64,000 bases of DNA from Maricaulis sp048269565 (lineage in GTDB: Bacteria > Pseudomonadota > Alphaproteobacteria > Caulobacterales > Maricaulaceae): positions 101,365 through 165,364 of the forward strand of contig NZ_JBLXIK010000006.1 of the NCBI RefSeq assembly GCF_048269565.1, in the 5' to 3' direction. Both the position numbers and the translations under genes were made by a program. Of this stretch, positions 47,380-56,768 are shown in pieces. Numbering within the stretch: the first letter of the stretch is position 1; each line of letters opens with the position of its first letter. The notes under the pieces are model-generated. The model made no database searches. It saw only the letters and a list, made by a program, of their open reading frames with translations, and was not told the origin of the DNA.

Positions 47380-47436
47380 GATCCGCTTTAGCCGCACTTG
47401 TTCCGCGCCCGCAAGCTGAACATCAAATCGGCGCGA
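47380..47436 (-). ncRNA. SAM-II riboswitch (metA element)
   Basis: On the minus strand the leader matches the SAM-II pattern in order. A CGCGC stem half (47435-47431) is followed by GATTTGA, then the complementary GCGCG half (47408-47404), GAACAAGTG, and GGCTAAA (47393-47387) followed by GCGG. These parts form the P1 stem and the pseudoknot of the known metX aptamer. It begins near the predicted transcription start and ends about 93 nt before the metX ATG. Binding S-adenosylmethionine should lower metX-metB expression. Assignment is by eye. Confidence 0.8.
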
Positions 47437-47439
47437 CTT

Positions 47440-47463
47440 CACATATAAAGATATGTTTATGTG
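47440..47463. promoter_or_regulatory. AT-rich dyad operator in the metX promoter
   Basis: CACATA and TATGTG arms flank the spacer, and the inner sequence ACATATAAAGATATGT is itself a perfect dyad with 6-bp arms. The element spans the region between the -35 and -10 boxes, where a bound repressor would block RNA polymerase. Its form suits an ArsR-type methionine-cycle regulator (SahR/SamR class), but the cognate regulator is not in this window. Confidence 0.5.
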
Positions 47464-47470
47464 TTGTCAA
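47442..47470 (-). promoter_or_regulatory. Sigma-70-type promoter of metX-metB
   Basis: TTGACA (47470-47465) and TATATG (47447-47442) are separated by exactly 17 nt, a strong -35/-10 pair. Transcription would start near 47435, at the 5' end of the SAM-II aptamer. The -35 box contains the stop codon of the upstream fpr gene, so this promoter lies within the 3' end of the cys operon. Confidence 0.7.
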
Positions 47471-48309
47471 TCGGTCGAGACAAACGCCTTCTCGATCACG
47501 AAATCGGCCGGCGCGGCATTCGAGCCCTCGATGAAATTCGCGTCGAGGCAGATCTGTTTGACGTCCTTGAGCAGGCCTTCCGAGCCGCAAATCATCACCC
47601 GGTCGACGGCCGGATCGAGCGCCGGGACGTCGAGGCGGGTATAGAGTTCCCCGGAGCGCATCATATCGGTGACGCGGCCCTTTACCGGGCCGTCATCACG
47701 GGTGACCGAGGTGAAGTGCACGAGTTTCTCGCGCGCCATCTCGCCAATCAGCTCGTCGTCCTTGGTCGCCGCGACCAGTTCCTCGCCATAGACCAGCTCG
47801 GCGCTCTGGCGGCAGGTATGGGTCAGGATGACCTCGTCGAACTTTTCATAGGTCTCCGGATCGCGGATCAGGCTGGCAAACGGCGCGATGCCCGTGCCGG
47901 TCGAGATCATGTAGAGGCGCTTGCCCGGCTTGAGCGCATCGAGCACCAGGGTGCCGGTCGGTTTGCGGCCAAGCAGGACTTCATCGCCGGGCTGGATGTG
48001 CTGCAGGCGCGAGGTCAGCGGACCATCGGCGACCTTGATCGAGTAGAAATCGAGCGCCTCGTCCCAGAACGGGCTGGCGATGGAATAGGCGCGCAGCAGC
48101 GGTTTGCCGTCTGCCTTCGGCAGGCCGATCATCACGAATTCGCCGGAGCGGAAACGGAAGGCCGCCGGCCGCGTGAGGCGGAAGGAGAACAACCGGTCGG
48201 TGAAATGCTTGACCTCCAGCACGGTCTCGACCGTGAACGGGCCGGGCTTGGCGGAAACGGCATTCTTCACGGAAACGGGTGTGGCAGGCACGGGAGCGGT
48301 CATCGTCAT
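47467..48309 (-). CDS. fpr: Ferredoxin-NADP+ reductase
   Basis: The 280-residue FAD enzyme exchanges electrons between NADPH and ferredoxin or flavodoxin. It has R-A-Y-S-I-A-S-P (FAD), S-T-G-T-G-I-A-P-F (NADP) and the conserved tail E-K-A-F-V-S-T-D. It is the last gene of the cys operon, 36 nt after cysK, suggesting that it supplies reduced ferredoxin to the sulfite reductase encoded upstream. Its stop codon lies inside the metX -35 box. A start two codons downstream (48303) is also possible. Confidence 0.93.
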   Translation of the reverse strand: MTMTAPVPATPVSVKNAVSAKPGPFTVETVLEVKHFTDRLFSFRLTRPAAFRFRSGEFVMIGLPKADGKPLLRAYSIASPFWDEALDFYSIKVADGPLTSRLQHIQPGDEVLLGRKPTGTLVLDALKPGKRLYMISTGTGIAPFASLIRDPETYEKFDEVILTHTCRQSAELVYGEELVAATKDDELIGEMAREKLVHFTSVTRDDGPVKGRVTDMMRSGELYTRLDVPALDPAVDRVMICGSEGLLKDVKQICLDANFIEGSNAAPADFVIEKAFVSTD

Positions 48310-48345
48310 CGTCTTTGCAGCTTTGGTTCTGGTGGCGTGCCGGCG

Positions 48346-49368
48346 TCAGGCCGTGGCAGGCGCGGCTTCGGTATCGGTCCAGGGCGGCACGGGCAAGCCC
48401 CGGCTGGCGAGGAATTCCGGATTGAACAGCTTGCCGGCATAACGAGCGCCGACATCGCACAACATGGTGACGATGGTCTTGCCCGGTCCGAGATCGCGCG
48501 CCAGACGCATGGCACCGGCGATATTCACCCCGGCCGATCCGCCGAGCGACAGGCCTTCATGGCGCACCAGATCATACAGGATGGGCAGCATTTCCGCGTC
48601 CTCGATCCGGTAGGCATGGTCGACTTTCAGACCTTCCAGATTGCCGGTGATGCGGTTGACGCCGATGCCCTCGGTGATCGAGGAGCCTTCGCCGCGCAAT
48701 TCGCCTTGCGTGTAATAGCTGTACAGCGCCGCGCCGGCCGGATCGGCGACGCCGATCGTGATCTCCGGCTTGAAGCTGCGCAGGCCCGAGGCCGTGCCGG
48801 CGAGCGTGCCGCCCGTACCGGCTGCGCAGATGAAGCCGTCGATACGGCCACCGGTCTGCTGCCAGATCTCCGGTGCGGTCGATTTCTCGTGGGCGCGGCG
48901 ATTGGCGAGATTGTCGAACTGGTTGGCCCAGATCGCGCCGGCCTCCTGGCTCGCATTGAGCTCTTCGGCGAGGCGGCGGGAATAATGCACGAAATGATTG
49001 GGGCTCGAGAACGGCGCCGCATCGACCTCGATCAGGCGGGCGCCGAAGGAGCGGATCGCCTGCTTCTTCTCGTCGCTCTGGGTGCGCGGCATCACGATGA
49101 TCACCGGATAGCCGAGCGCACCGCCAACCAGTGCCAGGCCGATCCCGGTATTGCCGGCCGTGCCTTCGACAATCGTGCCGCCGGGCTTCAGCGTGCCGTC
49201 GGCTTCCGCTTCGCGCACGATATTGAGCGCGGCGCGGTCCTTCACCGAGCCGCCGGGATTGAGAAATTCGGCCTTGCCGAGAATCTCGCAGCCGGTGGCG
49301 GCGGACGGACCGTCCAGCCGGATCAGCGGAGTGGAGCCAATCAGGTCAAGGATGTGCGAATAGGCCAT
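48346..49368 (-). CDS. cysK: Cysteine synthase
   Basis: The 340-residue PLP enzyme converts O-acetylserine and sulfide to cysteine. The PLP lysine is in N-P-G-G-S-V-K-D-R-A; E-G-T-A-G-N-T-G-I and G-T-G-G-T-L-A-G bind substrate and phosphate. I used M-A-Y-S-H-I-L-D at 49368 because the frame is open for 45 more codons upstream but that stretch is the antisense-like end of the preceding gene. It follows the APS/PAPS reductase gene after 2 nt. A cystathionine beta-synthase or CysM-type activity is possible, but context favours CysK. Confidence 0.9.
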   Translation of the reverse strand: MAYSHILDLIGSTPLIRLDGPSAATGCEILGKAEFLNPGGSVKDRAALNIVREAEADGTLKPGGTIVEGTAGNTGIGLALVGGALGYPVIIVMPRTQSDEKKQAIRSFGARLIEVDAAPFSSPNHFVHYSRRLAEELNASQEAGAIWANQFDNLANRRAHEKSTAPEIWQQTGGRIDGFICAAGTGGTLAGTASGLRSFKPEITIGVADPAGAALYSYYTQGELRGEGSSITEGIGVNRITGNLEGLKVDHAYRIEDAEMLPILYDLVRHEGLSLGGSAGVNIAGAMRLARDLGPGKTIVTMLCDVGARYAGKLFNPEFLASRGLPVPPWTDTEAAPATA

Positions 49369-49370
49369 GT

Positions 49371-50472
49371 TTATCGTCTCTCTGGTCGAACCGCGGCGCC
49401 TTGCGCCGGTGCGTGGATGCCGCATTCTGTCTTGTCCTGGCCCGGCCAGCGGCCGGCGCGCAGACCACCGCCGCCATAGGCCGGCGCGGTGCAGGTCCAG
49501 CACCCGATCGAGCTATATCCCATATCGGTCAATGGGTGACGCGGCAAATCATGCGTCTGGAAATAGGCCTGGATCTGCTCGGCTGACCAATTGGCCAGCG
49601 GATTGACGCGCAGCCCGTCGGCGACCCGTTCGACCACCGGCAGCGCCGCCCGGGCGCCGCCATGGAAACGCTTGCGTCCGGTCACCAGCGCGTCAAACCC
49701 GTCCAGCGCCCGCGCCAGCGGGCGCACCTTGCGCAAGGCACAGCAGGCATCGGCATCGCGCTGCCACAGATAACCGTCGGCATCCTCGGTGCGGGTCTCG
49801 TCGGCATCGGGTTTCAGGACTCGTAAATCGGTCAGTTTGAGACGGTCGACCAGCGTGCGCAGATATTGTTCGGTCTGGGCAAAATGGCGTCCGGTATTGA
49901 TAAAGAATACCGGGGTTGCCGGATCGATCCGCGAGATCAGGTGCAGGCTGACAGCGGCTTCCGTCCCGAAGGAGGAGAGCAGGGCGATGCGGCCGCGCCA
50001 GGTGGTCTGCAGCGCATCGCGCAGGATCTCGAGTGCATCGCTCTGGCGATAGCGGACATTGAGCGCGTCCAGATCGTCCCCTGTGCGCCGCGCCGGGATG
50101 GTGGCGACGGCGTCATTGGCCGGCTGGTAGACGACGGAAAAGCGCTGTTCGGCCCGGGCCCAGTCGGCGGCGAGATCGCTGCGGTCGGGCGTGATCGCGT
50201 CAAAGCCGACGCGTTTGAGAAATTGCGCCTGGTCGGGGATGAGATCCCCGATGGCCCGCAGGCGGCCGCCATAGCCCAACCGGCTGCGCAATTGCGAGGC
50301 CAGGGTGAAGCCGCGCCCGTCCTTGAAGCTGGGAAAGCGGATATCGACCTGCACTGCGCCGCGGATGGTGTCGCCGACCGCACGCCAGTCGGCATCGCCG
50401 GGCAGTTCGACAATGACGCCGCCGCCCGAATTGAGCTGGGCTTCGATGCTGCGGCCGGTTTCGGCGTCAGAT

Positions 50473-50486
<14 letters not shown>
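49371..50486 (-). CDS. cysH: DUF934 - APS/PAPS reductase fusion (CysH)
   Basis: The 371-residue fusion starts at M-L-R-N-K-S-D, overlapping the cysI stop by 14 nt. Residues about 20-130 are DUF934 (F-P-S-F-K-D-G-R-G-F-T; V-G-F-D-A-I), usually a separate gene next to cysI. The rest is a PAPS-reductase-family domain: L-L-S-S-F-G-T-E-A-A, then F-I-N-T-G-R-H-F. Cysteine motifs C-C (D-A-C-C-A-L-R-K) and C-x-x-C (G-C-W-T-C-T) match the [4Fe-4S] APS reductases, so the substrate is probably adenylyl sulfate. It makes sulfite for the adjacent sulfite reductase. Confidence 0.9.
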
Positions 50487-52112
<1,626 letters not shown>

Positions 52113-52113
<1 letters not shown>

Positions 52114-52406
52114 CAGGCGGCCCGTTCAACCTGCGCTGCCGGCGTCTGCCGCGTCGTGCCCGATGTCGGCCCGTCAATGCGGATGCCTTCGCGGCGCCAT
52201 TTCTGGCCGGCGGGAGCCTTGTCGCCCAGCTCGATCAGATAGGGGCCGACGGCAATGGCGAATTCGGCTTCGGCGACCGCGAGCACGGCCTCGGCCGCGT
52301 CATCGCTGAGCGGGGCTGCGTCCTCGAACCGGGTCGACCATTGGCCCTGCGCCGTGCGGTAGATGACACGGCCGTCGGTGAGGCGATTGGCGGTGATGGC
52401 TTTCAT
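52113..52406 (-). CDS. DUF2849 protein
   Basis: The 97-residue protein starts M-K-A-I-T-A-N-R-L-T-D-G-R-V-I-Y-R, the typical opening of DUF2849, which in alphaproteobacteria sits between siroheme synthase and sulfite reductase genes. It overlaps cysG by 4 nt (52403-52406) and cysI by 1 nt. Its function is unknown; position suggests a role in siroheme or sulfite reductase maturation. Confidence 0.88.
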
Positions 52407-53815
52407 GCGAATTGCTCCTGGCGCTGGGGCAGGCGGGCGGAGAAATGCGCCGTCTCGCCGATAATGATGATGGTCGGGCCGCTGATCTTTTCGCGCACCA
52501 CCAGCCCGGCGAGATCGGCGAGCGTTGCAGTGAAGCGGCGCTCGGCATCGCTCGATCCGTTCTCGATCAGGGCGATCGGGGTTTGCGGCGAACGGCCGTG
52601 GCCGAGCATCTTGCGCTCGATCTCGGGTGCGGCGCCGACGCCCATATAGAAGACCGCCGTGCTGTTGGGCGCGGCGAGGGCGCGGTAATCGGCGTCCGGC
52701 CCGTCCTGTTTGACGACACCGGAGGCAAAGGTGACCGACTGGGCATGATCGCGATGGGTCAGCGGAATGCCCGCAGACGCGGCGCAGGCCATCGCGGCGG
52801 TGATGCCGGGCGTGATCTCGACTGCGATCCCGGCGGCGCGCACGGCTTCCAGCTCTTCGCCGCCGCGGCCGAAAATGAACGGATCGCCGCCCTTGAGCCG
52901 CACCACGCGCAGGCCCTTGGCGGCCTGCTCGATCAGGATCTCTTCGATGGATGGCTGCGGCACCGGATGGTGGCCCTTGGTCTTGCCGACATCGATGCGT
53001 ATGGCGTCGCGGCGGGCGAGATCGAGCACACCGGCACTGACGAGGCGGTCATGGACAATGACATCGGCTTCGCGCAGCAGACGCGCCGCTTTCAGCGTCA
53101 ACAGATCGGGATCGCCCGGGCCGGCACCGACGAGATGGACAATGCCGGTCGCCGGCTCGGCGGCGCCATTGAGGGTGCGGAGCATTTCGCGGCGGGCGCC
53201 GGCCTTGTCGCCGGTGAGCGCCAGATCGCGGGCCTTGCCGCGCAGGGCACGCTCCCAGAAGGCGCGGCGGTCATCGAAACGCTTGATGACGGATTTGACC
53301 GTGCCGCGCAGCTCGCGCGCCAGATCGGCCAGCACGCCGATCCGCGCCGGGACCAGGGTCTCGATGGCGGCGCGGATATCGACGGAGAGCACCGGCGCCG
53401 CACCGCCGGATGCGATGGAAATCACGATGCCGTCGCGATCGACAATCGCCGGGGTCTGGAAATCGGAGGCAGCGGGGGAATCGACGATATTGACCAGCAC
53501 GCCCAGTTCGCGGGCGGTGGCGGCCAGTTGGGCAATCGCCGCGGCTTCGCCGCCGGCAATGAAAAGCAACATCGCGCCATGAAGGTCAGACCGGATCGGC
53601 TCCCGGTCTATAACCCTTGCATACTGGGCAATATCCGCAGGTACAGGATCGGCGCTCTTGCCGGTGAACCACATCAACCGGGCTGGGGAGGTGACAAACA
53701 GGCGTGCCTTGGCTTCGGCCATCGGGCCATGGCCCGTGACGATCACCGTTTGGCCGTCCAGGGGCATGGAGGCTGGAAAAACACGCATCTGACACATCCA
53801 ATCCTGCGCCTTCAT
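52403..53815 (-). CDS. cysG: Siroheme synthase, multifunctional
   Basis: The 470-residue protein has an N-terminal dehydrogenase/chelatase region with a degenerate Rossmann motif (T-G-H-G-P-M-A-E-A-K) and a C-terminal uroporphyrinogen-III methyltransferase domain (V-G-A-G-P-G-D-P-D-L-L-T; R-L-K-G-G-D-P-F-I-F-G-R-G-G-E-E). It makes siroheme for cysI. Starts at 53815 and 53788 (M-R-V-F-P-A-S-M-P-L-D-G) are both possible; the second looks more like the family. It heads the cys operon and is divergent from a LysR gene. Confidence 0.92.
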   Translation of the reverse strand: MKAQDWMCQMRVFPASMPLDGQTVIVTGHGPMAEAKARLFVTSPARLMWFTGKSADPVPADIAQYARVIDREPIRSDLHGAMLLFIAGGEAAAIAQLAATARELGVLVNIVDSPAASDFQTPAIVDRDGIVISIASGGAAPVLSVDIRAAIETLVPARIGVLADLARELRGTVKSVIKRFDDRRAFWERALRGKARDLALTGDKAGARREMLRTLNGAAEPATGIVHLVGAGPGDPDLLTLKAARLLREADVIVHDRLVSAGVLDLARRDAIRIDVGKTKGHHPVPQPSIEEILIEQAAKGLRVVRLKGGDPFIFGRGGEELEAVRAAGIAVEITPGITAAMACAASAGIPLTHRDHAQSVTFASGVVKQDGPDADYRALAAPNSTAVFYMGVGAAPEIERKMLGHGRSPQTPIALIENGSSDAERRFTATLADLAGLVVREKISGPTIIIIGETAHFSARLPQRQEQFA

Positions 53816-53867
53816 GGCGCGACACCTGCAATATTTCTATTGGGTAGACCGAATTCAAACGATGATT

Positions 53868-53882
53868 ATTGCCATTATCAAT
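53868..53882. promoter_or_regulatory. LysR-type operator between cysG and the LysR gene
   Basis: ATTG-CCATTAT-CAAT is a 15-bp dyad with the T-N11-A core of LysR-family recognition sites. It lies in the 88-nt AT-rich gap between the divergent LysR gene (start 53904) and the cys operon, the usual place for a site shared by autoregulation and target activation. Confidence 0.55.
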
Positions 53883-53903
53883 TAGAAAAACTAAACAGTA
53901 GCG

Positions 53904-54839
53904 ATGGCCCGAACCTCACGCCTTCCCCCGCTCAACGCCCTGCGCGCCTTCGAGGCCGCCGCGCGGCTTGAAAGCTTCTCCCGCGCCGCCGACGAACTGG
54001 CCGTCACGCCCGGTGCGATCAGCCAGCAGATCCGCCTGCTGGAAGAGCATGTCGGCACGCCGCTCTTCACGCGCCAGGGTCGCGGTCTCGCCCTGACCGA
54101 TGCCGGCCGCGCCGCCGCGATCACCGCCAGCGATGCCTTCGACCAGCTCGAGCGTGCCGTCTCGCTGATGCGGCGACCGACGCTGAAGCGCAGCCTCACG
54201 GTCTCGGTCTCGCCCTCCTTCGCCGGCAAATGGCTCGCCCCGCGCCTGCACCGTTTCCAGGACGCGCATCCGGGCATTGAAGTCTGGATTTCCGCCGCCA
54301 GCGAACGCGTCGACCTCGCCGCCGGCGCCGCCGATCTGGCGATCCGCTACGGCCCGGGCGGCGATATGACGCTGAATGAGGAACGCCTGCTGAGCGAGGA
54401 AGTCCTGCCGGTCTGCTCGCCCGATCTCTTGCATGACGGCAAACCCCTGGTGCGCCCGCGCGATCTCGCCGCCCACACCTTGCTGCACGATGCCTCGCCG
54501 GAAAGCGATGTCGACGGCGCCGACTGGGCCTCCTGGCTCAAGGCCCGCCGCGTGCGCGGCATCGATGTCTCCGGCGGCGTGCGCTTCAACCAGTCAGCCC
54601 TTGTGATCGACAGCGCGGTGGCCGGCCGCGGCGTCGCCCTGGCCAAGCGCACCCTGGTCCAGAACGACCTCGCCGCCGGGAGACTGGTTGCGCTCTTCGC
54701 CGACGGCGCCTCACCGGTACGCTCGGCCTATCACGTGGTGACAGCGAAGAACCGGCCGCTGAGCGCGGATGCTCAAAGCTTTATTGCCTGGCTGAAGGCC
54801 GAGGCGCGGCATCATGAGAGTTCGGTGGATGAGTTGTGA
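53904..54839 (+). CDS. LysR-family regulator, GcvA-like
   Basis: The 311-residue regulator has an N-terminal winged HTH (L-N-A-L-R-A-F-E-A-A-A-R; V-T-P-G-A-I-S-Q-Q-I-R-L-L-E) and a periplasmic-binding-like effector domain. The L-P-P-L-N-A-L-R-A-F opening resembles the GcvA/AmpR group. It is divergent from the cys operon with a T-N11-A box in the gap, so it most likely controls sulfur assimilation. The inducer is unknown. It is not clearly CysB. Confidence 0.88.
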   Translation: MARTSRLPPLNALRAFEAAARLESFSRAADELAVTPGAISQQIRLLEEHVGTPLFTRQGRGLALTDAGRAAAITASDAFDQLERAVSLMRRPTLKRSLTVSVSPSFAGKWLAPRLHRFQDAHPGIEVWISAASERVDLAAGAADLAIRYGPGGDMTLNEERLLSEEVLPVCSPDLLHDGKPLVRPRDLAAHTLLHDASPESDVDGADWASWLKARRVRGIDVSGGVRFNQSALVIDSAVAGRGVALAKRTLVQNDLAAGRLVALFADGASPVRSAYHVVTAKNRPLSADAQSFIAWLKAEARHHESSVDEL

Positions 54840-54847
54840 GGGGGGGG

Positions 54848-54876
54848 AGGGACAGGTACTTTTTGTACCTGTCCCT
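54848..54876. repeat. REP-like perfect hairpin after the LysR gene
   Basis: AGGGACAGGTAC and GTACCTGTCCCT form a perfect 12-bp stem with a TTTTT loop. The sequence closely resembles a palindromic REP motif that I recall near Y1/RAYT transposases in proteobacteria. It follows the LysR stop and could also act as a terminator. No RAYT gene is visible in this window. Confidence 0.6.
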
Positions 54877-54958
54877 GGGGAAAACTCCCCTTTCCCGGAG
54901 ATGATTTTAGTATCAAGGTGCGAGACGTTGCTCACCGCGAAGTAATTCAGAGCCCGCC

Positions 54959-55285
54959 ATGTTGGACATAAAGAAAATTCCCTACACTGACGACGTGGCT
55001 CTGTATGAACGATCGATTGGGTCCATAAACCAGAGTCCTACCCGGCTCGCAGACGAACTAAAATTCGTATGTGACCATAGCTTTGATGACTTGGATTTCT
55101 TTGAAATATTGATTGTCGAATGCGACGGGATGCCGCTGGGGTTTTACAGGCACAGGGGGAGTGCCCCGAATTTCGCCAACGTTTGCCCCCTGAACGGGGC
55201 GGGTGTGGCTGTGGTGCGGCCACTACTGCGCAAGTTGTTTCCGGCGGTGAGCCTTGAATTCGAGGAATACGAAGAGTTGTGGTGA
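54959..55285 (+). CDS. Small low-GC orphan protein
   Basis: I do not recognise this 108-residue protein. It is acidic, with no signal peptide or membrane helix; a core reads F-F-E-I-L-I-V-E-C-D-G-M-P-L-G-F-Y. The first ~120 bases are clearly less GC-rich than neighbouring genes and have different codon use. Together with REP-like and other repeats on both sides, this suggests recent acquisition. No partner gene identifies a toxin, antitoxin or immunity role. Confidence 0.5.
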   Translation: MLDIKKIPYTDDVALYERSIGSINQSPTRLADELKFVCDHSFDDLDFFEILIVECDGMPLGFYRHRGSAPNFANVCPLNGAGVAVVRPLLRKLFPAVSLEFEEYEELW

Positions 55286-55683
55286 AGGTAGCCTCGGGCG
55301 TTTCTACCTTCTTTGTCTTGCCTTCACGCACCCTGGAACCCTTGCCAAGTCCAGTCTGGCCGGGTCCAGGCATGGTTTTCAGGGCGGGGTCTGGCCTCGC
55401 CTCTTTCCTTCCCGGTTTACCGGGGAGGGGGACCGCCCGTAGCCTTGGCGAAGGGTGGTGGAGGGGCCGGCGCGCGACAGCGCGGCGGTGTCTGGCGCCA
55501 GCGTCGCCCCGCAGCCTGCGGCTGCGGCCCCATCGACTCCTGCTTCGCCATGGCTACGCGGGACCCACTTCCCCGCCCGGGGCGGGGAAGAAAGCGTCGT
55601 CGACACCGATCTGTTGATACACTTATCCTGCCGCGGACCAGAGGCACACATCCCTCCCGCGCCAAACACAAACAGGAAACCCC
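55286..55683. other. GC-rich noncoding stretch with hairpins
   Basis: This 398-nt region has no credible gene. It holds several hairpins: CTTCCCGG/CCGGGGAG (55408-55427), a GCAGCC/GGCTGC stem near 55509, and CTTCCCCGCC/GGCGGGGAAG (55568-55590). The text looks like a dispersed intergenic repeat of alphaproteobacteria rather than a decayed gene. Only one copy is visible here. Confidence 0.5.
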
Positions 55684-56049
55684 ATGATCGGCTATGTCAC
55701 GCTCGGCACCAATCGCTTCGAGGAAGCGGCGGCCTTCTATGACGCGCTGCTCGCCGAACTCGGCGCCGCGCGCACCATGCAGGGCGAGAGCTTCATCGCC
55801 TGGGCGGGCGGCGACGCGCCGGGGATTTCCATTATCCTGCCCGAGGACGGCGAGCCGGCCACTGCCGGCAATGGCTCGATGATCGGTCTGGTCCTCGACA
55901 GCCCGCAGGCCGTCGATGCGCTGCACGCCCGCGCGCTGACGCTGGGGGCGGCCGATGCCGGCGCGCCGGGGCGGCGCAGCGCGCATTTCTATGCGGCGTA
56001 TTTCCGCGATCTCGATGGGCACAAATATCTGATTTACTGCACGAGGTGA
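55684..56049 (+). CDS. VOC (glyoxalase/bleomycin-resistance) family protein
   Basis: The 121-residue protein has the beta-alpha-beta-beta-beta VOC fold: G-Y-V-T-L-G-T-N, then A-A-A-F-Y-D-A-L, then Y-F-R-D-L-D-G-H-K-Y at the end. Such small members bind a metal and often act on thiol adducts or other small molecules; the substrate is unknown. It is alone on this strand and converges on the GATase gene. Confidence 0.88.
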   Translation: MIGYVTLGTNRFEEAAAFYDALLAELGAARTMQGESFIAWAGGDAPGISIILPEDGEPATAGNGSMIGLVLDSPQAVDALHARALTLGAADAGAPGRRSAHFYAAYFRDLDGHKYLIYCTR

Positions 56050-56063
56050 GGCGGGCGCCCCGC

Positions 56064-56768
56064 TCACTTCCTCCGGCACTGATCCACGAAATAGCGAAAC
56101 AGCGCCCTTGCCGTGCCCTGGTGGAGCAAAAGCTCGGGATGGTATTGCACGCCCATGCGCAGGGCGGGGACCTCGGCCTCGATCGCCTGGATGCCGTCGC
56201 TGGCGCGTTCATGGGCAACGACACTGAAGCCGGGCGCCGGATTGCGCACGGCCTGGCGGTGCAGGCTGTTGACCTCGAGTTCGGTGCAGCCGGTCGCCGC
56301 TTCGAGATGTGAGCCGGGTTTGATCCGGATCGGCTTGCGGAAAATCATGTATTCGATCGCCGTGGTAGGCCAGGTGGCGATGAGCTTGGGGTCGAGGGTC
56401 TGGTGCAGATCGCCGCCGGCATGGACATTGAGCATTTGCAGGCCGCGGCAAATGCCGAAGGCGGGAATGCGGGCATGATCGGCCCAGTCCATCCAGGAGA
56501 ATTCGAGATGGTCGCGGTCGTGATCGAACTCGGACTCAAAGCTCTCATCGCCGGCATAGCGGGTCGGATGGATATCGAGCCCGCCGCTCAGCAACAGGCC
56601 GTCGGGCCTCTCGCCATGCCAGTCCTCAAACGGCGCCGTGATCCGGGTCGAGCGGCCGCCGCCGAGAAAGATCGCCAGCCGCAACAGCCAGGCGACACCG
56701 TGATCGCCGCGCGTGGCGGCGGTGAAACCGATCAGCGGTCTGCGCGATCTCGCAGGACCGTCAGGCAT
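56064..56768 (-). CDS. Class I glutamine amidotransferase-like (C26) hydrolase
   Basis: The 234-residue protein has the PuuD-type layout: L-L-L-S-G-G-L-D-I, the nucleophile Cys107 in G-I-C-R-G-L-Q, and the His in G-V-Q-Y-H-P-E near residue 208. It probably cleaves or transfers a gamma-glutamyl or amide group. Its start overlaps the ATP-grasp gene by one base (56768), so the two are coupled. Function beyond the family is not known. Confidence 0.88.
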   Translation of the reverse strand: MPDGPARSRRPLIGFTAATRGDHGVAWLLRLAIFLGGGRSTRITAPFEDWHGERPDGLLLSGGLDIHPTRYAGDESFESEFDHDRDHLEFSWMDWADHARIPAFGICRGLQMLNVHAGGDLHQTLDPKLIATWPTTAIEYMIFRKPIRIKPGSHLEAATGCTELEVNSLHRQAVRNPAPGFSVVAHERASDGIQAIEAEVPALRMGVQYHPELLLHQGTARALFRYFVDQCRRK

